Shown here piece after piece: positions 25,801-34,424 of a DNA stretch of 64,000 nt. The stretch covers positions 339,850 to 403,849 of the forward strand of contig NZ_BOMG01000042.1 of the NCBI RefSeq assembly GCF_016862075.1, given 5' to 3'. The stretch is from Actinoplanes couchii (lineage in GTDB: Bacteria > Actinomycetota > Actinomycetes > Mycobacteriales > Micromonosporaceae). The first letter of the stretch is position 1. Every line of letters starts with the position of its first letter. Both the position numbers and the translations under genes were made by a program. The notes under the pieces were generated by a model that made no database searches, was not told where the DNA came from, and was given only the letters and a program-made list of their open reading frames with translations.

Positions 25801-28729
25801 GTTCCTCGGCAAACGTAAGGCGCTTCAGCGAGTCGCGGATCATCTGACACCGCTCACCCGGACGGGCGTGGCGGTTGAGGCTGACCAGGTCGTACCGGTC
25901 ATCACTCGACTATTGCAGGTAGTGGAACGGGTCGGCTTGTTGCGGACGCGGGCCGGAGTCCTCGACGGGCTGCGCCTACCATCGGACTGGCCGGTCGAGG
26001 CCTCTGACGCGGCGGAGCAACTGTCGGCAGCCCGGCAGGACGTCGTGATCGGCCGAGCCTTGTCTCAGGAACATCCGGACGTATGGAGTCTCCTCGTCGC
26101 CGACTCGGGCCCGGAGATCGCACGCCTCCTCGAGTGCGTGCTCACCACCTGGACCGCATGGCGGGCAGCACTTCACAGCCGCCAGGTGGAGTTCGGGTTC
26201 TGGGCCGGCGAGACGGGCTGGTTCGAGGCCTGGCAGCGGGACGGGGCGACCTGGCAGGCCGATCTGGGCCGCGACGGTCTACTGGCGCCGCAACGATGGG
26301 CGGCCGTACTGGCTAACACGGATCCGTTGACCCGTGCGGGTCTCGGTGCGTTCCGTGATCAGTTGTTACGCGCCGAGATCCCGGCGGATGCGGCCGAGGA
26401 CGCGTACCGGCGTGGCGTCGCCGCGACCGCATTGACCGGCCGGCTTCGAGCCGGGCACCTCGACTACTTCGATCCGGACGTACACGACAACGAGATCTCA
26501 CAATTCCAGAAGACCGCGGCCGAGTTGCGTGCTGCGCTGCCGGACCATCTGCCGTCGCTACTTGTGGAACGGCGCCCGTTCCACCCGGGAGAACGCCGTG
26601 GCGGAGTCGCGGATCTGGCCGCCGAGCTACGTCGTAAGCGCGGTGGGAAGTCGTTCCGGGAGTTGTTCACCGCAAACTCTGAGGTCATCCTGACACTGAC
26701 ACCCTGTGTACTGGTCAGCCCGGCCTCCGCGGCCACCTTTCTGGCACCGGACGCGGCCAGGTTCGACATCGTGATCTTCGACGAGGCGTCGCAGATCAGG
26801 GTGCCCGAGGCGATCGGAGCCATGGGCCGCGGCCGGTCTGCTGTCATCGTCGGTGATTCCCGGCAGATGCCGCCCACCTCCATCATGCAGGCCTCGGGCG
26901 GCGACGATGAACACACCGCCGAGGACGAACCGATCCCCGAGGACCTCGACAGCATCCTGAGTGAGGCGGTGGAGTCCGGTCTGCCGCAGCGCTGGCTCAC
27001 CTGGCACTACCGTAGTCACGACGAGTCATTGATCGCCTTCTCGAACCGCTACTACTACGACAACAAGCTCTCCAGCATGCCTTCGCCCGGTGTGGCCGAA
27101 ACCGCCGGTGTCCAGTGGCGGAGAGTGAACGGCCGCTACGACCGTGGTGCCAGCCGGACGAACGATGTCGAGGCGCGCGAGATCGTCATGGAGATCTCCC
27201 GGCGGTTGCGTGCTCCTACGACCAGAGCCTCGTCGATCGGTGTCGTGACCTTCAACCTTCCGCAACGCGACCTGATTCTGAACATGCTCGAGGAGACCAC
27301 CGATCCGTTGATCCGTGACAGAATGTCTGATGGCCGGCCCGAACCGATCTTCGTCAAGAACCTCGAGAACGTTCAAGGCGACGAACGTGATGTCATCCTG
27401 TTCTCGCTCGCCTTCTCCACTGATCCGGGAACTGGCCGGTTACCCCTGAACCTCGGCCCGTTGAGTCAATCCGGCGGCGAGCGACGATTCAACGTCGCCA
27501 TCACCCGTGCCCGCCGACAGGTCGTCCTCTTCGCCTCCTTCGACCCGTCCGACATCGACCTGGCGCGGACCTCGTCGGTGGGAACCCATCATCTTCGGGC
27601 GTACTGCGAGATGGCAGCCGCTGGGGTGGAGACCCTCGGAGACCTCTCCAGCACCCGGCGCCACAATCGCGATCGGATCCGGGAGGAGGTGTCCGCCGCT
27701 ATCGAGCAACGCGGATTCGAGGTCACTACCTGTCATGGGTTGTCCGACTTCACCGTCGATATAGCCGTCCGGGCCGTGGGAGCCGCGCGTTGGCAGGTCG
27801 CGGTGATGCTGGATGGTCCGCAGTGGGGCCTGCGTCCCACGGTGGCAGACCGGGACGACGCCCCAGCCCTTCTGAACACCATCATGGGCTGGCCGGAGGT
27901 GGTGCGATTCTGGTTGCCCGCCTGGATCCGTGATCGCTCGCGGGTCCTCGACGCGGTAGCCGCCGCAGTCGAACGAGCCGTTACCGAGGGCGACTGTCCT
28001 GTCGTGCACGCCTCGCCCGAGTACCTCCTACACCCGGAGGAAGGCCGGGACGAAACGGAGATCCCGCTTCCGGATGAGGCCGAGTTCCGTACTGATCCAC
28101 TGATGCCGGCCTGGGATGAGAAATCCACGGTAGGACTGGTCGTCTCGGGTTCCGGTTGTTCAGACTTTGTACCTTACGCACCGACTCCGCTGGGGCAACG
28201 CGGCGACATCGATCTCATCGACAGCAGCCCGGCCATCCGGGCCGCCGTTCGCTCCGCGATCGAGCAGGTGGTCGAAGCCGAGGGACCGGTGGAACAGCAG
28301 CGCCTGGCTCGGCTGGTGCTGGCCCGCTACGGCTTCACCAAGGCGCACGCCGACCGCCGAGCGGCCGTCCTCGCCTTGGCTCAACCGGAACTGTTCCGCA
28401 ACAGTGCGGCGGGCGTCTTCGTTTGGCCGCCCGACCTCGACGCGGAATCATGGCGTGGATACCGCCGCACCAACTTGAGTTCGGATCGTGCGTTCGAGGA
28501 CATCGCGCCAGAGGAGATCGCGAACGCGGCATACAGTGCACTGGCGGCGCGCCCTGATCTGGGCGAGTCGGATCTGCTGCGGTCGACCCTGGAACTACTC
28601 GGGTACCGCCGTATGACTGAGAAGATCGACAGGTTGTTGCGGCACGGTCTTGAGGTTGGTCAGCGTACTGGCGCTCTGGCCCGGGACAGGGACGGCTCCT
28701 ATTACGTCGAAGCCAGTCGATCCGTGTAG
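22814..28729 (+). CDS. Giant transglutaminase-DUF4011-UPF1-like helicase-Vsr-like-DUF3320 protein
   Basis: 1971 residues from the GTG at 22814 (AGAGGA ribosome site). In order: an N-terminal beta-rich region (1-150); a transglutaminase-like domain with Cys231 (GRLGNCVDLS) and His257 (LLDGHAIAGF); DUF4011 (about 395-640; LDLSLRNPLLSLPTRGK); a superfamily 1 UPF1/DNA2-like helicase with Walker A GPPGTGKS (about 702-709), a long helical insertion, DEAS (about 1320), WHYRSHDESLI and VAITRARRQVVLF; a restriction-endonuclease/Vsr-like domain (about 1620-1720; LSDFTVDIAVR, VMLDGPQW); and a DUF3320-like C-terminal domain (about 1800-1971). Such proteins cluster with defence genes. It probably translocates on nucleic acid and cuts it. 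It diverges from the MORC-nuclease-Z1 operon and precedes a small chaperone-like gene by 26 bases. Confidence 0.85.
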   Translation: MNSDVFEPVKLEAHWLKVQLHLQPAINLALVHNRVPPVRRLRIDNRGPDAIEGLEVSLAIDGPDGALCEPWRDGVPTMRGWKTWGDFTSFGPDVAVLRGTNEAFPVEYRLTVARRGHPDLLASIPSLVLAHDEWFNSPLLFDTLAAFVQPNTAAVDAVLRTAAQIMVDTTGSGSMDGYQSGPGRAANIAGAIYEALRQSGIHYRQSAASFEKSGQKIRTTAAVLEGRLGNCVDLSVTYAACLEQAGLRPLIWLLDGHAIAGFLTVEGHLPTAVITEANLLISMVESGRAVPVELTAVGPGTNSLDFPAAVQAGLGHFRDGRSALHGVVDIHQAHRNGVRPLPSRESMSSPQIPEAGAVPSGQGSIELPPGAARVWVEDRAADEELPEEQDDSPLRIQQWKRALLDLSLRNPLLSLPTRGKGLGLHVAAGGLALLDDLIHAGKRLEVVPQDQISHLDELAGARRAMNLDADVVTQLLRDDHRIFGAVDEKRYRTVMRGLQRDARTMEQETGGNYLYLTIGTLVHPKARGGEAHAPLFLLPVRIEGGTGRLAYHLVVDGSQVASANQCLVEWLRVRHGVQIAELERPIRDEHGLDIPKTLAAIREHLVLNRLNYRIDEIASLRLLQFSTVQLWRDLRDHWPVFMANPVVRHLVESTGATFDDPLGDPADLTVDESRLHLPIPADGSQMQAIVTAERGYSFVLEGPPGTGKSQTITNLIATAITRGRSVLFVAEKQAALEVVKSRLASIGLAPFTLDLHGRTQSMNAIREQLYQSLEQADRGDATTWTAVESAYRAKLSALARYPERLHTRSSAGWTAWSAFEAVLVYGEGPTAVIPAGFLDVAAPDRERVERNLEDFVAVAQSTQLRYGHPWALSGLRGVDGLDQTALHTIAGDLEKARAHVMSRPELAACIKRLAEPGALTTFQPAARLTAAGRLPDRVATQRAREPGWDGQVAQLGADLQQFRRDHEDELRDFQLGLLSAPELTEWLDEAHRAAKRFLGKRKALQRVADHLTPLTRTGVAVEADQVVPVITRLLQVVERVGLLRTRAGVLDGLRLPSDWPVEASDAAEQLSAARQDVVIGRALSQEHPDVWSLLVADSGPEIARLLECVLTTWTAWRAALHSRQVEFGFWAGETGWFEAWQRDGATWQADLGRDGLLAPQRWAAVLANTDPLTRAGLGAFRDQLLRAEIPADAAEDAYRRGVAATALTGRLRAGHLDYFDPDVHDNEISQFQKTAAELRAALPDHLPSLLVERRPFHPGERRGGVADLAAELRRKRGGKSFRELFTANSEVILTLTPCVLVSPASAATFLAPDAARFDIVIFDEASQIRVPEAIGAMGRGRSAVIVGDSRQMPPTSIMQASGGDDEHTAEDEPIPEDLDSILSEAVESGLPQRWLTWHYRSHDESLIAFSNRYYYDNKLSSMPSPGVAETAGVQWRRVNGRYDRGASRTNDVEAREIVMEISRRLRAPTTRASSIGVVTFNLPQRDLILNMLEETTDPLIRDRMSDGRPEPIFVKNLENVQGDERDVILFSLAFSTDPGTGRLPLNLGPLSQSGGERRFNVAITRARRQVVLFASFDPSDIDLARTSSVGTHHLRAYCEMAAAGVETLGDLSSTRRHNRDRIREEVSAAIEQRGFEVTTCHGLSDFTVDIAVRAVGAARWQVAVMLDGPQWGLRPTVADRDDAPALLNTIMGWPEVVRFWLPAWIRDRSRVLDAVAAAVERAVTEGDCPVVHASPEYLLHPEEGRDETEIPLPDEAEFRTDPLMPAWDEKSTVGLVVSGSGCSDFVPYAPTPLGQRGDIDLIDSSPAIRAAVRSAIEQVVEAEGPVEQQRLARLVLARYGFTKAHADRRAAVLALAQPELFRNSAAGVFVWPPDLDAESWRGYRRTNLSSDRAFEDIAPEEIANAAYSALAARPDLGESDLLRSTLELLGYRRMTEKIDRLLRHGLEVGQRTGALARDRDGSYYVEASRSV

Positions 28730-28755
28730 TAGTCAACGAAAGGCGATCGCTGGTC

Positions 28756-29436
28756 ATGCCCGCGGAGCGGTTCATCCTGGCCCAGTCGTGGTGGTTGGCG
28801 AGTCAGTTGTTTCGCCGGCATCCGAAGCTGACCCTCATCGAGACGCATCCCGGTGGAGGCCTGTACGACTGCCTCACGCTGGTGAGCGGCCAGTCCAGCC
28901 TGATACACATCAATCGGGTCGGGGGCATCGACGTCTCCGTCGCATCGGACGAGCCGTTCAAGATGGCGATTGAAGAGTTGTTCGACCTCCCTGATCCGGT
29001 CGAGATCATTCCGAGGATCGAAACAGCAGCGCGGATCGACTCACCGGCCCAGGCGCCACCTTCCACGCCGGCTGCACTGACGTATCGCGCGATCGCGCAC
29101 CTGATGGCGATCACCGTCAACGACAAACGCCGTTGGGACGTCCGGAACGAGCGGATCGACTCCAGTGGTATGGGTGGCGGCGGAACCCTCGGCAGCCTGG
29201 CCAAGTTCCCCGTCGCCGCCGCGCGAGCCAAGGAGAAACGTCCGGGTGATCTTCTTGGAGACCCCCTCTACCGATATTGGGGTGTCCTACGTGACGGTAA
29301 GGCGATCGCCGTTCTCGACACCGACGGTTACGCGTATGTGGGCCATCAGGTACACCATCTACCCACGCTGTATCAGGCGGGCAATCGGCGAGTGACAGCG
29401 ATGACCGCGGCCGCGTTCGCCGAGATCCTGCCCTGA
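28756..29436 (+). CDS. TY-Chap2-like putative peptide chaperone
   Basis: A 226-residue cytoplasmic protein. The N-terminal half (FILAQSWWLASQLFRRHP, then LTLIETHPGGGLYDCL and INRVGGIDV) matches what I recall of the TY-Chap2 group, related to type III secretion/YbjN-type peptide-binding chaperones. The C-terminal half (GDPLYRYWGVLRDGKAIAVL, then GYAYVGHQVH) looks like a separate small domain. It starts 26 bases after the giant helicase stop, on the same strand, so it is probably cotranscribed and may bind that protein. Its stop abuts the stop of convergent recD (TGATCA). The family call is from memory of signature strings and is moderate; the partner is inference. Confidence 0.6.
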   Translation: MPAERFILAQSWWLASQLFRRHPKLTLIETHPGGGLYDCLTLVSGQSSLIHINRVGGIDVSVASDEPFKMAIEELFDLPDPVEIIPRIETAARIDSPAQAPPSTPAALTYRAIAHLMAITVNDKRRWDVRNERIDSSGMGGGGTLGSLAKFPVAAARAKEKRPGDLLGDPLYRYWGVLRDGKAIAVLDTDGYAYVGHQVHHLPTLYQAGNRRVTAMTAAAFAEILP

Positions 29437-31185
29437 TCAGACCGGCACTCCGAGGCTCTCGCGCAGTCCGCTGGCTCGGGCGATCGGGCGTTCCACCGCT
29501 GTTCGGACGGCCTCCTCGGTGCCCAGTACCCGCAGGCCGTTCTTTGCTCGGGTGACTGCGGTGTAGAACAGTTCCCGGGTCAGCAACGGTGAACTCGCCG
29601 GTGGCAGGATCAGCGACACGCGTTCGAACTGGCTGCCCTGGCTGCGGTGGACCGTCACCGCGTACAGCGGCTGTGCCTGTGACAACCGGGACGGTGACAC
29701 CGACACCAGTTCCTCGCCCCGGGCGAACACCGCCCGCAACCCGTCCGGGCTCTGCACGATCACCCCGGTGTCCCCGTTGAACAAGCCCGCCTCGTAGTCG
29801 TTTGCCGTGATCAGAAGCGGTCGTCCGGGAACCGCGTCGCCCCACTCCGGCACCCCCAGCCACCGGGCCACCTCGGCGGTCCACCAGGCCACCCCGAACG
29901 GCCCCCGCCGGTGCGCGCACAGCAGCCGGTGTGTCTCCAGACACCGCAACGCCCCCGCCGCGTCCCCCTCGGCGGCGGCCGCCGCCACCGCCCGCAACGA
30001 GTCGACGACCTCCTCCCGGAGCCCCGCACACTCCACCGCGGAAGTCTCGACGAACTCCAGCTGCCCTCCGCCACCCCGCAGCAGACCTACGACGGCGTCC
30101 GCGTCCCCACGGCGCACCGCGGCGGCCAGTGCGGCCAGGTCTCCGCCGAATCGCCAGATCCGGTCCAGTGTCACGACACCGTTGGTGATCACCGAGTCGG
30201 CCGTGTCGACCGAGGTCAGCGCGGACTGCAACTCCGGCTCGGGAAGCCCGGGAGCGGCCACGATGTCGCCGAGTACGGCCCCGGCCTCCACCGACGCCAG
30301 CTGTCCGGGGTCGCCGACGAGGATCAGCCGGGCGTCGGGCCGGATCGCGTCGATCAGCCGGGCCATCAACGTCAGCGACACCATCGAACTCTCGTCCACC
30401 ACGATCACGTCGTACGGCAGCCGATGTGCCCGGTGATGTCGGAACCGGGTCCGCGTCCCGGGCTGCCGCCCCAGCAGCCGGTGCAGCGTCGACGCCTGCA
30501 ACCCGATGATCCCGGCCCGGTCCGCGTCGGGCAGCGCCGCCGCGGCTTCCCGCACCGCCTCGGTCAACCGGGCCGCGGCCTTCCCGGTCGGGGCCGCCAG
30601 GGCGATCCGTAACGGACCGCCGGGTTGGGCACGCAGCACCGCGAGCATCCGGGCGACCGCTGTGGTCTTGCCGGTCCCCGGCCCGCCGGCCAGCACCGAC
30701 ACCCATCGCAGGGTGCTCACCGCGGCGGCCAGCCGTTGCCGGCACGACGAGGCGTCGAACAGCCGGTCGAGATCGGCACGCAGCCGGGTCAGGTCGGCGG
30801 CGGGCGGATCGGTGGCCCGTTGCTGCAGCTGACGGCGGATCGACTCCTCCTCCCGCCAGTACCGGTCCAGATAGAGCAGCCCGTTGGCCAGCCGTAACGG
30901 CCGCCCGGGTGTGCCGTCGCGGGACACCATCGGGCTGCGGGCGCAGGCGTCGAGCCAGGCCGCCGGTTCGGGCCAGGGAAGTTCGCCGGCGTCGAGGATC
31001 GCCACGGTGCCGCTGACCGTCGCCAGATCCACACAGACCGAGCCCATTCGCAGTGCCCGGACTGCCAGGGCGGCGGCCAGGCGGACCGTCTCGTCGGTCT
31101 CCCCGGTGAGGGATCCGATCCTCGAAGCGACGTGCAGATCGGCCAGATCCAACACGCCTGCCGTATCGAATGCGGTGAGTGTCAC
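29437..31185 (-). CDS. recD: RecBCD exonuclease V alpha subunit (RecD helicase)
   Basis: 582 residues from the GTG at 31185, which overlaps the recB stop as GTGA. It has an N-terminal interface domain (1-150), Walker A GGPGTGKTTAV, Walker B VVDESSMVSL, and near the C-terminus the motif VI region VHRSQGSQFERV with FYTAVTRAKNGLRVL. It is a 5'-3' motor of the RecBCD complex, which degrades linear DNA ends and loads RecA. Length is near the E. coli value. It is the last gene of recC-recB-recD and abuts the convergent chaperone-like gene. Confidence 0.93.
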   Translation of the reverse strand: MTLTAFDTAGVLDLADLHVASRIGSLTGETDETVRLAAALAVRALRMGSVCVDLATVSGTVAILDAGELPWPEPAAWLDACARSPMVSRDGTPGRPLRLANGLLYLDRYWREEESIRRQLQQRATDPPAADLTRLRADLDRLFDASSCRQRLAAAVSTLRWVSVLAGGPGTGKTTAVARMLAVLRAQPGGPLRIALAAPTGKAAARLTEAVREAAAALPDADRAGIIGLQASTLHRLLGRQPGTRTRFRHHRAHRLPYDVIVVDESSMVSLTLMARLIDAIRPDARLILVGDPGQLASVEAGAVLGDIVAAPGLPEPELQSALTSVDTADSVITNGVVTLDRIWRFGGDLAALAAAVRRGDADAVVGLLRGGGGQLEFVETSAVECAGLREEVVDSLRAVAAAAAEGDAAGALRCLETHRLLCAHRRGPFGVAWWTAEVARWLGVPEWGDAVPGRPLLITANDYEAGLFNGDTGVIVQSPDGLRAVFARGEELVSVSPSRLSQAQPLYAVTVHRSQGSQFERVSLILPPASSPLLTRELFYTAVTRAKNGLRVLGTEEAVRTAVERPIARASGLRESLGVPV

Positions 31186-34100
31186 AGCAGGTCCGACAGT
31201 TCGGTGATCAGTTCGTGCGGCGGCTGCCAACTGAAAACTCCGTGGCCCGGTGGCGTGGCCGGCCCGCACATTCCCCGCAGGAACAGATACAACACCCCAC
31301 CGAAATGAGTGGACGGGTCATATCCGGGCTGCCGCCACCGCAGATAACGATGCAGCGCGACCCCGTAGAGCAGGGCCTGCAACGGATAATGCGCCGCGAT
31401 CATCGCCTCCGACATGGCCGCCGGACGGTAATCGGCCGCGGTCAACGGCGCCGAGAATCCACCGAGCCGGTTCGACTTGTAGTCGACGACGACATAACGC
31501 GGCCCGGGCAGCCGCAACACGGCGTCGATGCTCCCGGTCAGATATCCCCGCAGAGTAAGCGGACCGAGCTCCCGGAGCCGGGAAACGTAACCCGACAACG
31601 GATCGCCCGGACGAAGGTGCCGTGCGACGCAGTCGGAAAACGATTCCAATGCCTGCTCGGGTACGTCCGGAGCACGGTCGCCGCCACCCAGCGGAAACTC
31701 GAACTCCAGTTCGTCGAGCCGGTCCCCGCGCCCGAACCCGGTGAGCGACCGCCCGTCCGCCAACGGCCCGAGCGGGGTCCGCAGGGCCGGGACCAGTGCG
31801 TCCGCAAGTGTCCGCGGATCCAGTCCGGACAGGGGCAGCCCTGCCGCACAAGCGACGAGTTCGGCCGTCAGGTCGGGCGCCGTGAAGTCGCACCGTTCGA
31901 GCAGCGAGTGCAGCAGCGTCCCGAACGCCGCCCCGGCGGGCAGTTCACCCATCGGCGACAGCACCTCGGACCCCGGCCCGCCCGGGTCGGCCACGACCGG
32001 GACGGCGGCCTCGTCGTCCAGTTGAGCGGTGGGGTTCTCGCTGTCGACAGCCGGATGGTCATGCTGCCCGGAGGTGAGCCGGGAATAGGAGGTCCGTCGC
32101 CAGTCCAGATCCAGCCGACGGCGGAAGTGCGCCACGGCAAGCTCCGGCCGGGCCGGTACGGGCGCCTCCCAGCGCGCCGGTTCCGCCGCTTCCACCCGTT
32201 CGATCTCGAGGCCGAGTCCGCGCAGGTGGGACAGGGCGTCGTCATCGGCCGGGACCGGGTACTCCGGGAGCGGGTTCTCACCCGCACCGGGACGCCCGAA
32301 CAGGAACCGGTGCAGCGCCGACGCCCTGGTGTTGGCGGTCGGCGCCCACCACGCGACCACCCGGCTCGCGGCCCGGGTCAGTGCCACGTAGAGCAGCCGC
32401 AGGTCCTCGCCGTCCTCCTCGTCCCGGTGGCGGCGTTCCGAGGCCCGGAATCCGGCTCCGCTCGGGCCACCCACGTCCAGCACGCGTTGTCCGGCCGCGT
32501 CGTGCAGCCGCAGCAGGTCGGGCTGCCCGACGAACCGGTCCCAGCCGAACGGCAGCAGCACCACCGGGTACTCCAGGCCTTTGCTGCCGTGCACGGTCAG
32601 GATCTGTACCGCGTCGGCGTCCGACTCCAGCCGCCGGCTGCGTTCCACACTGGCGTCCAGGGGCGCGTCGTCGATGCGGCGGCGCAGCCAGTCGGTGACC
32701 GCGGCGAGCCCGAGGTCGCCGTCGACGGCCGCGGCGTGCAGGGCCGTCCCGATGTGCCGCAGATCGGTGAGGCGACGTTCGCCGCCGCGCCGGGCGAGCA
32801 GCCGTTCCGGCAGGCCGGTCGCGGTGACCGCCTCCAGCAGGGCGGCCATCCCGTGCTCGGCGGCCAGGACCGCCCAGTGCCGCAGGGTGGTGCCGAGCCG
32901 GTCCAGGTCCGTCTCGGTGGCTTCGGCCAGCTTCCGGGCGGGCCAGCCGACGAGGCCGGTCAGTGCGGCGGCCGCGACCCGGGCCCGGCGGTGCGGCTGG
33001 TCCAGTCCGTCCAGCAGCGCCAGCCAGTCCCGGGCGGCCGGGGTGCCGAAGACGCTGGTGGTGCCGGCCTGGACCGCGGGGACTCCGGCGCTCGCCAGGG
33101 CCTGGTGGACCAGGGTGCTCTGCCGGTTCGTCCGGACCAGGACGGCGACGTCTCCGGGCACCACCTCCCGGCCGGCCAGCATCACGGTCACCTGGGACAC
33201 CAGGTCGGCGACGATCGCGTCCCGGGCGTCGGCGGCCGCCACCAGACCGATTTTGTTCAGCGGGAACCCGTTCCGCCCGAGTACCCGGAGCCGGAACGGT
33301 GGCCCCGGCAGGCGAGCGTCCGGGTGGGCCGCGTCCACCGGCCGCACGGTGATCCGGCTGTCGCCGAGCGCGGCCCGCCCGAACACGGTGGCGAACGCCG
33401 CCAGCAGCCCGTGGTCGCTGCGCCAGTTGGTCGCCAGGCCGGCATGCGCCGGGGCGTCCGCGGCCGCCGCCAGATAGCTGACCACGTCCGCGCCCCGGAA
33501 GGCGTAGATGGCCTGTTTCGGATCGCCGATCAGCACCAGCGTGCGATGTCCGTGGAATGCGGTCCGCACGATGGTCCACTGCACCGGGTCGGTGTCCTGG
33601 AACTCGTCGATCATCACGACCGAGTACCGCTCCCGCAGGCGGCGGCACGCGTCCGGGCCGCGTGCCGGGTCGGTGAGCGTGGTGGCGAGACCGGTCAGCA
33701 GGTCGTCGAACCCGGTCAGTCCACGGGCCCGTTGCCGGCGGCCGACCTCGGCGCGGACCGCGGTGGCGAATCGGCAGCGGACCTGGGCCTCCGCGTCCGG
33801 ATCGCCGGTGGACGGCTCCAGCCGGGCCTGACCGTCGGTGACCGCCTGCCGGGCGACGGCCAGCGCCACCTTCCGGTCGAAGTGCGGTCCGGGCGAGCCC
33901 GCCGTGCCGTACTTGCGCAGGTAGAGGTCGTCGGCGACCTCGGTGACCAGGTCGTCGAGGTCTTCGGTGAAGACCGTGGCCGGATCGGTGTCGGCGGTGA
34001 TGCCGAGATCGGCGAGGACCTGACGGCAGAACTGGTGGGTGGTCGCGATCGTCGCCGCATCGAAGCCGGCGACGGCGGTGACGAGCCGTTGCCGGCGCCG

Positions 34101-34424
34101 GGCGACCTCGTCCGGGGACACGTCGGCCAGCAGCGCCACCAGCGGGTCGGGGGAGACCCGGGCGTGGTGCGGGTCGGCCAGGGCCCGTTCGGTGGCGACC
34201 AGGCGCTCGCGTACCCGCTGGCGCAGTTCGGCGGTCGCGGACCGTCCGAAGGTGACCAGCAGCAGCTGATCCAGTGCGGCCCGTCCCTCGGCGACGTATC
34301 GGGTGGCCAGCGCCGCGATGGTCCAGGTCTTGCCGGTGCCCGCGCTGGCCTCCAGAACCGTGGTGCCCTCCGGCAGCGGCCCACGGATGTCGAATCCGGT
34401 GACCACGAGTGTCGCGGACGGCAT
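31182..34424 (-). CDS. recB: RecBCD exonuclease V beta subunit (RecB helicase-nuclease)
   Basis: 1080 residues. UvrD-type superfamily 1 helicase domains come first (Walker A EASAGTGKTWTIA at about 25-37; DEFQDTDPVQW motif II; the YALTRA motif VI region appears as LLYVALTRAASRVVAWW). A C-terminal RecB-nuclease domain follows, with the metal-site strand RYVVVDYKSNRLGG near residue 985, so nuclease activity is expected to be intact. The start ATG at 34424 shares its A with the recC stop (TGATG), showing tight coupling. It is somewhat shorter than the E. coli protein (about 1180). Confidence 0.94.
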   Translation of the reverse strand: MPSATLVVTGFDIRGPLPEGTTVLEASAGTGKTWTIAALATRYVAEGRAALDQLLLVTFGRSATAELRQRVRERLVATERALADPHHARVSPDPLVALLADVSPDEVARRRQRLVTAVAGFDAATIATTHQFCRQVLADLGITADTDPATVFTEDLDDLVTEVADDLYLRKYGTAGSPGPHFDRKVALAVARQAVTDGQARLEPSTGDPDAEAQVRCRFATAVRAEVGRRQRARGLTGFDDLLTGLATTLTDPARGPDACRRLRERYSVVMIDEFQDTDPVQWTIVRTAFHGHRTLVLIGDPKQAIYAFRGADVVSYLAAAADAPAHAGLATNWRSDHGLLAAFATVFGRAALGDSRITVRPVDAAHPDARLPGPPFRLRVLGRNGFPLNKIGLVAAADARDAIVADLVSQVTVMLAGREVVPGDVAVLVRTNRQSTLVHQALASAGVPAVQAGTTSVFGTPAARDWLALLDGLDQPHRRARVAAAALTGLVGWPARKLAEATETDLDRLGTTLRHWAVLAAEHGMAALLEAVTATGLPERLLARRGGERRLTDLRHIGTALHAAAVDGDLGLAAVTDWLRRRIDDAPLDASVERSRRLESDADAVQILTVHGSKGLEYPVVLLPFGWDRFVGQPDLLRLHDAAGQRVLDVGGPSGAGFRASERRHRDEEDGEDLRLLYVALTRAASRVVAWWAPTANTRASALHRFLFGRPGAGENPLPEYPVPADDDALSHLRGLGLEIERVEAAEPARWEAPVPARPELAVAHFRRRLDLDWRRTSYSRLTSGQHDHPAVDSENPTAQLDDEAAVPVVADPGGPGSEVLSPMGELPAGAAFGTLLHSLLERCDFTAPDLTAELVACAAGLPLSGLDPRTLADALVPALRTPLGPLADGRSLTGFGRGDRLDELEFEFPLGGGDRAPDVPEQALESFSDCVARHLRPGDPLSGYVSRLRELGPLTLRGYLTGSIDAVLRLPGPRYVVVDYKSNRLGGFSAPLTAADYRPAAMSEAMIAAHYPLQALLYGVALHRYLRWRQPGYDPSTHFGGVLYLFLRGMCGPATPPGHGVFSWQPPHELITELSDLL

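Noticed and set aside
15583..29436. DISARM system (PLD protein plus helicases)
   Set aside because: No DrmA, no DUF1998 DrmB and no methylase; the PLD protein does not resemble DrmC in context, and the helicases are Z1 and DUF4011 types.
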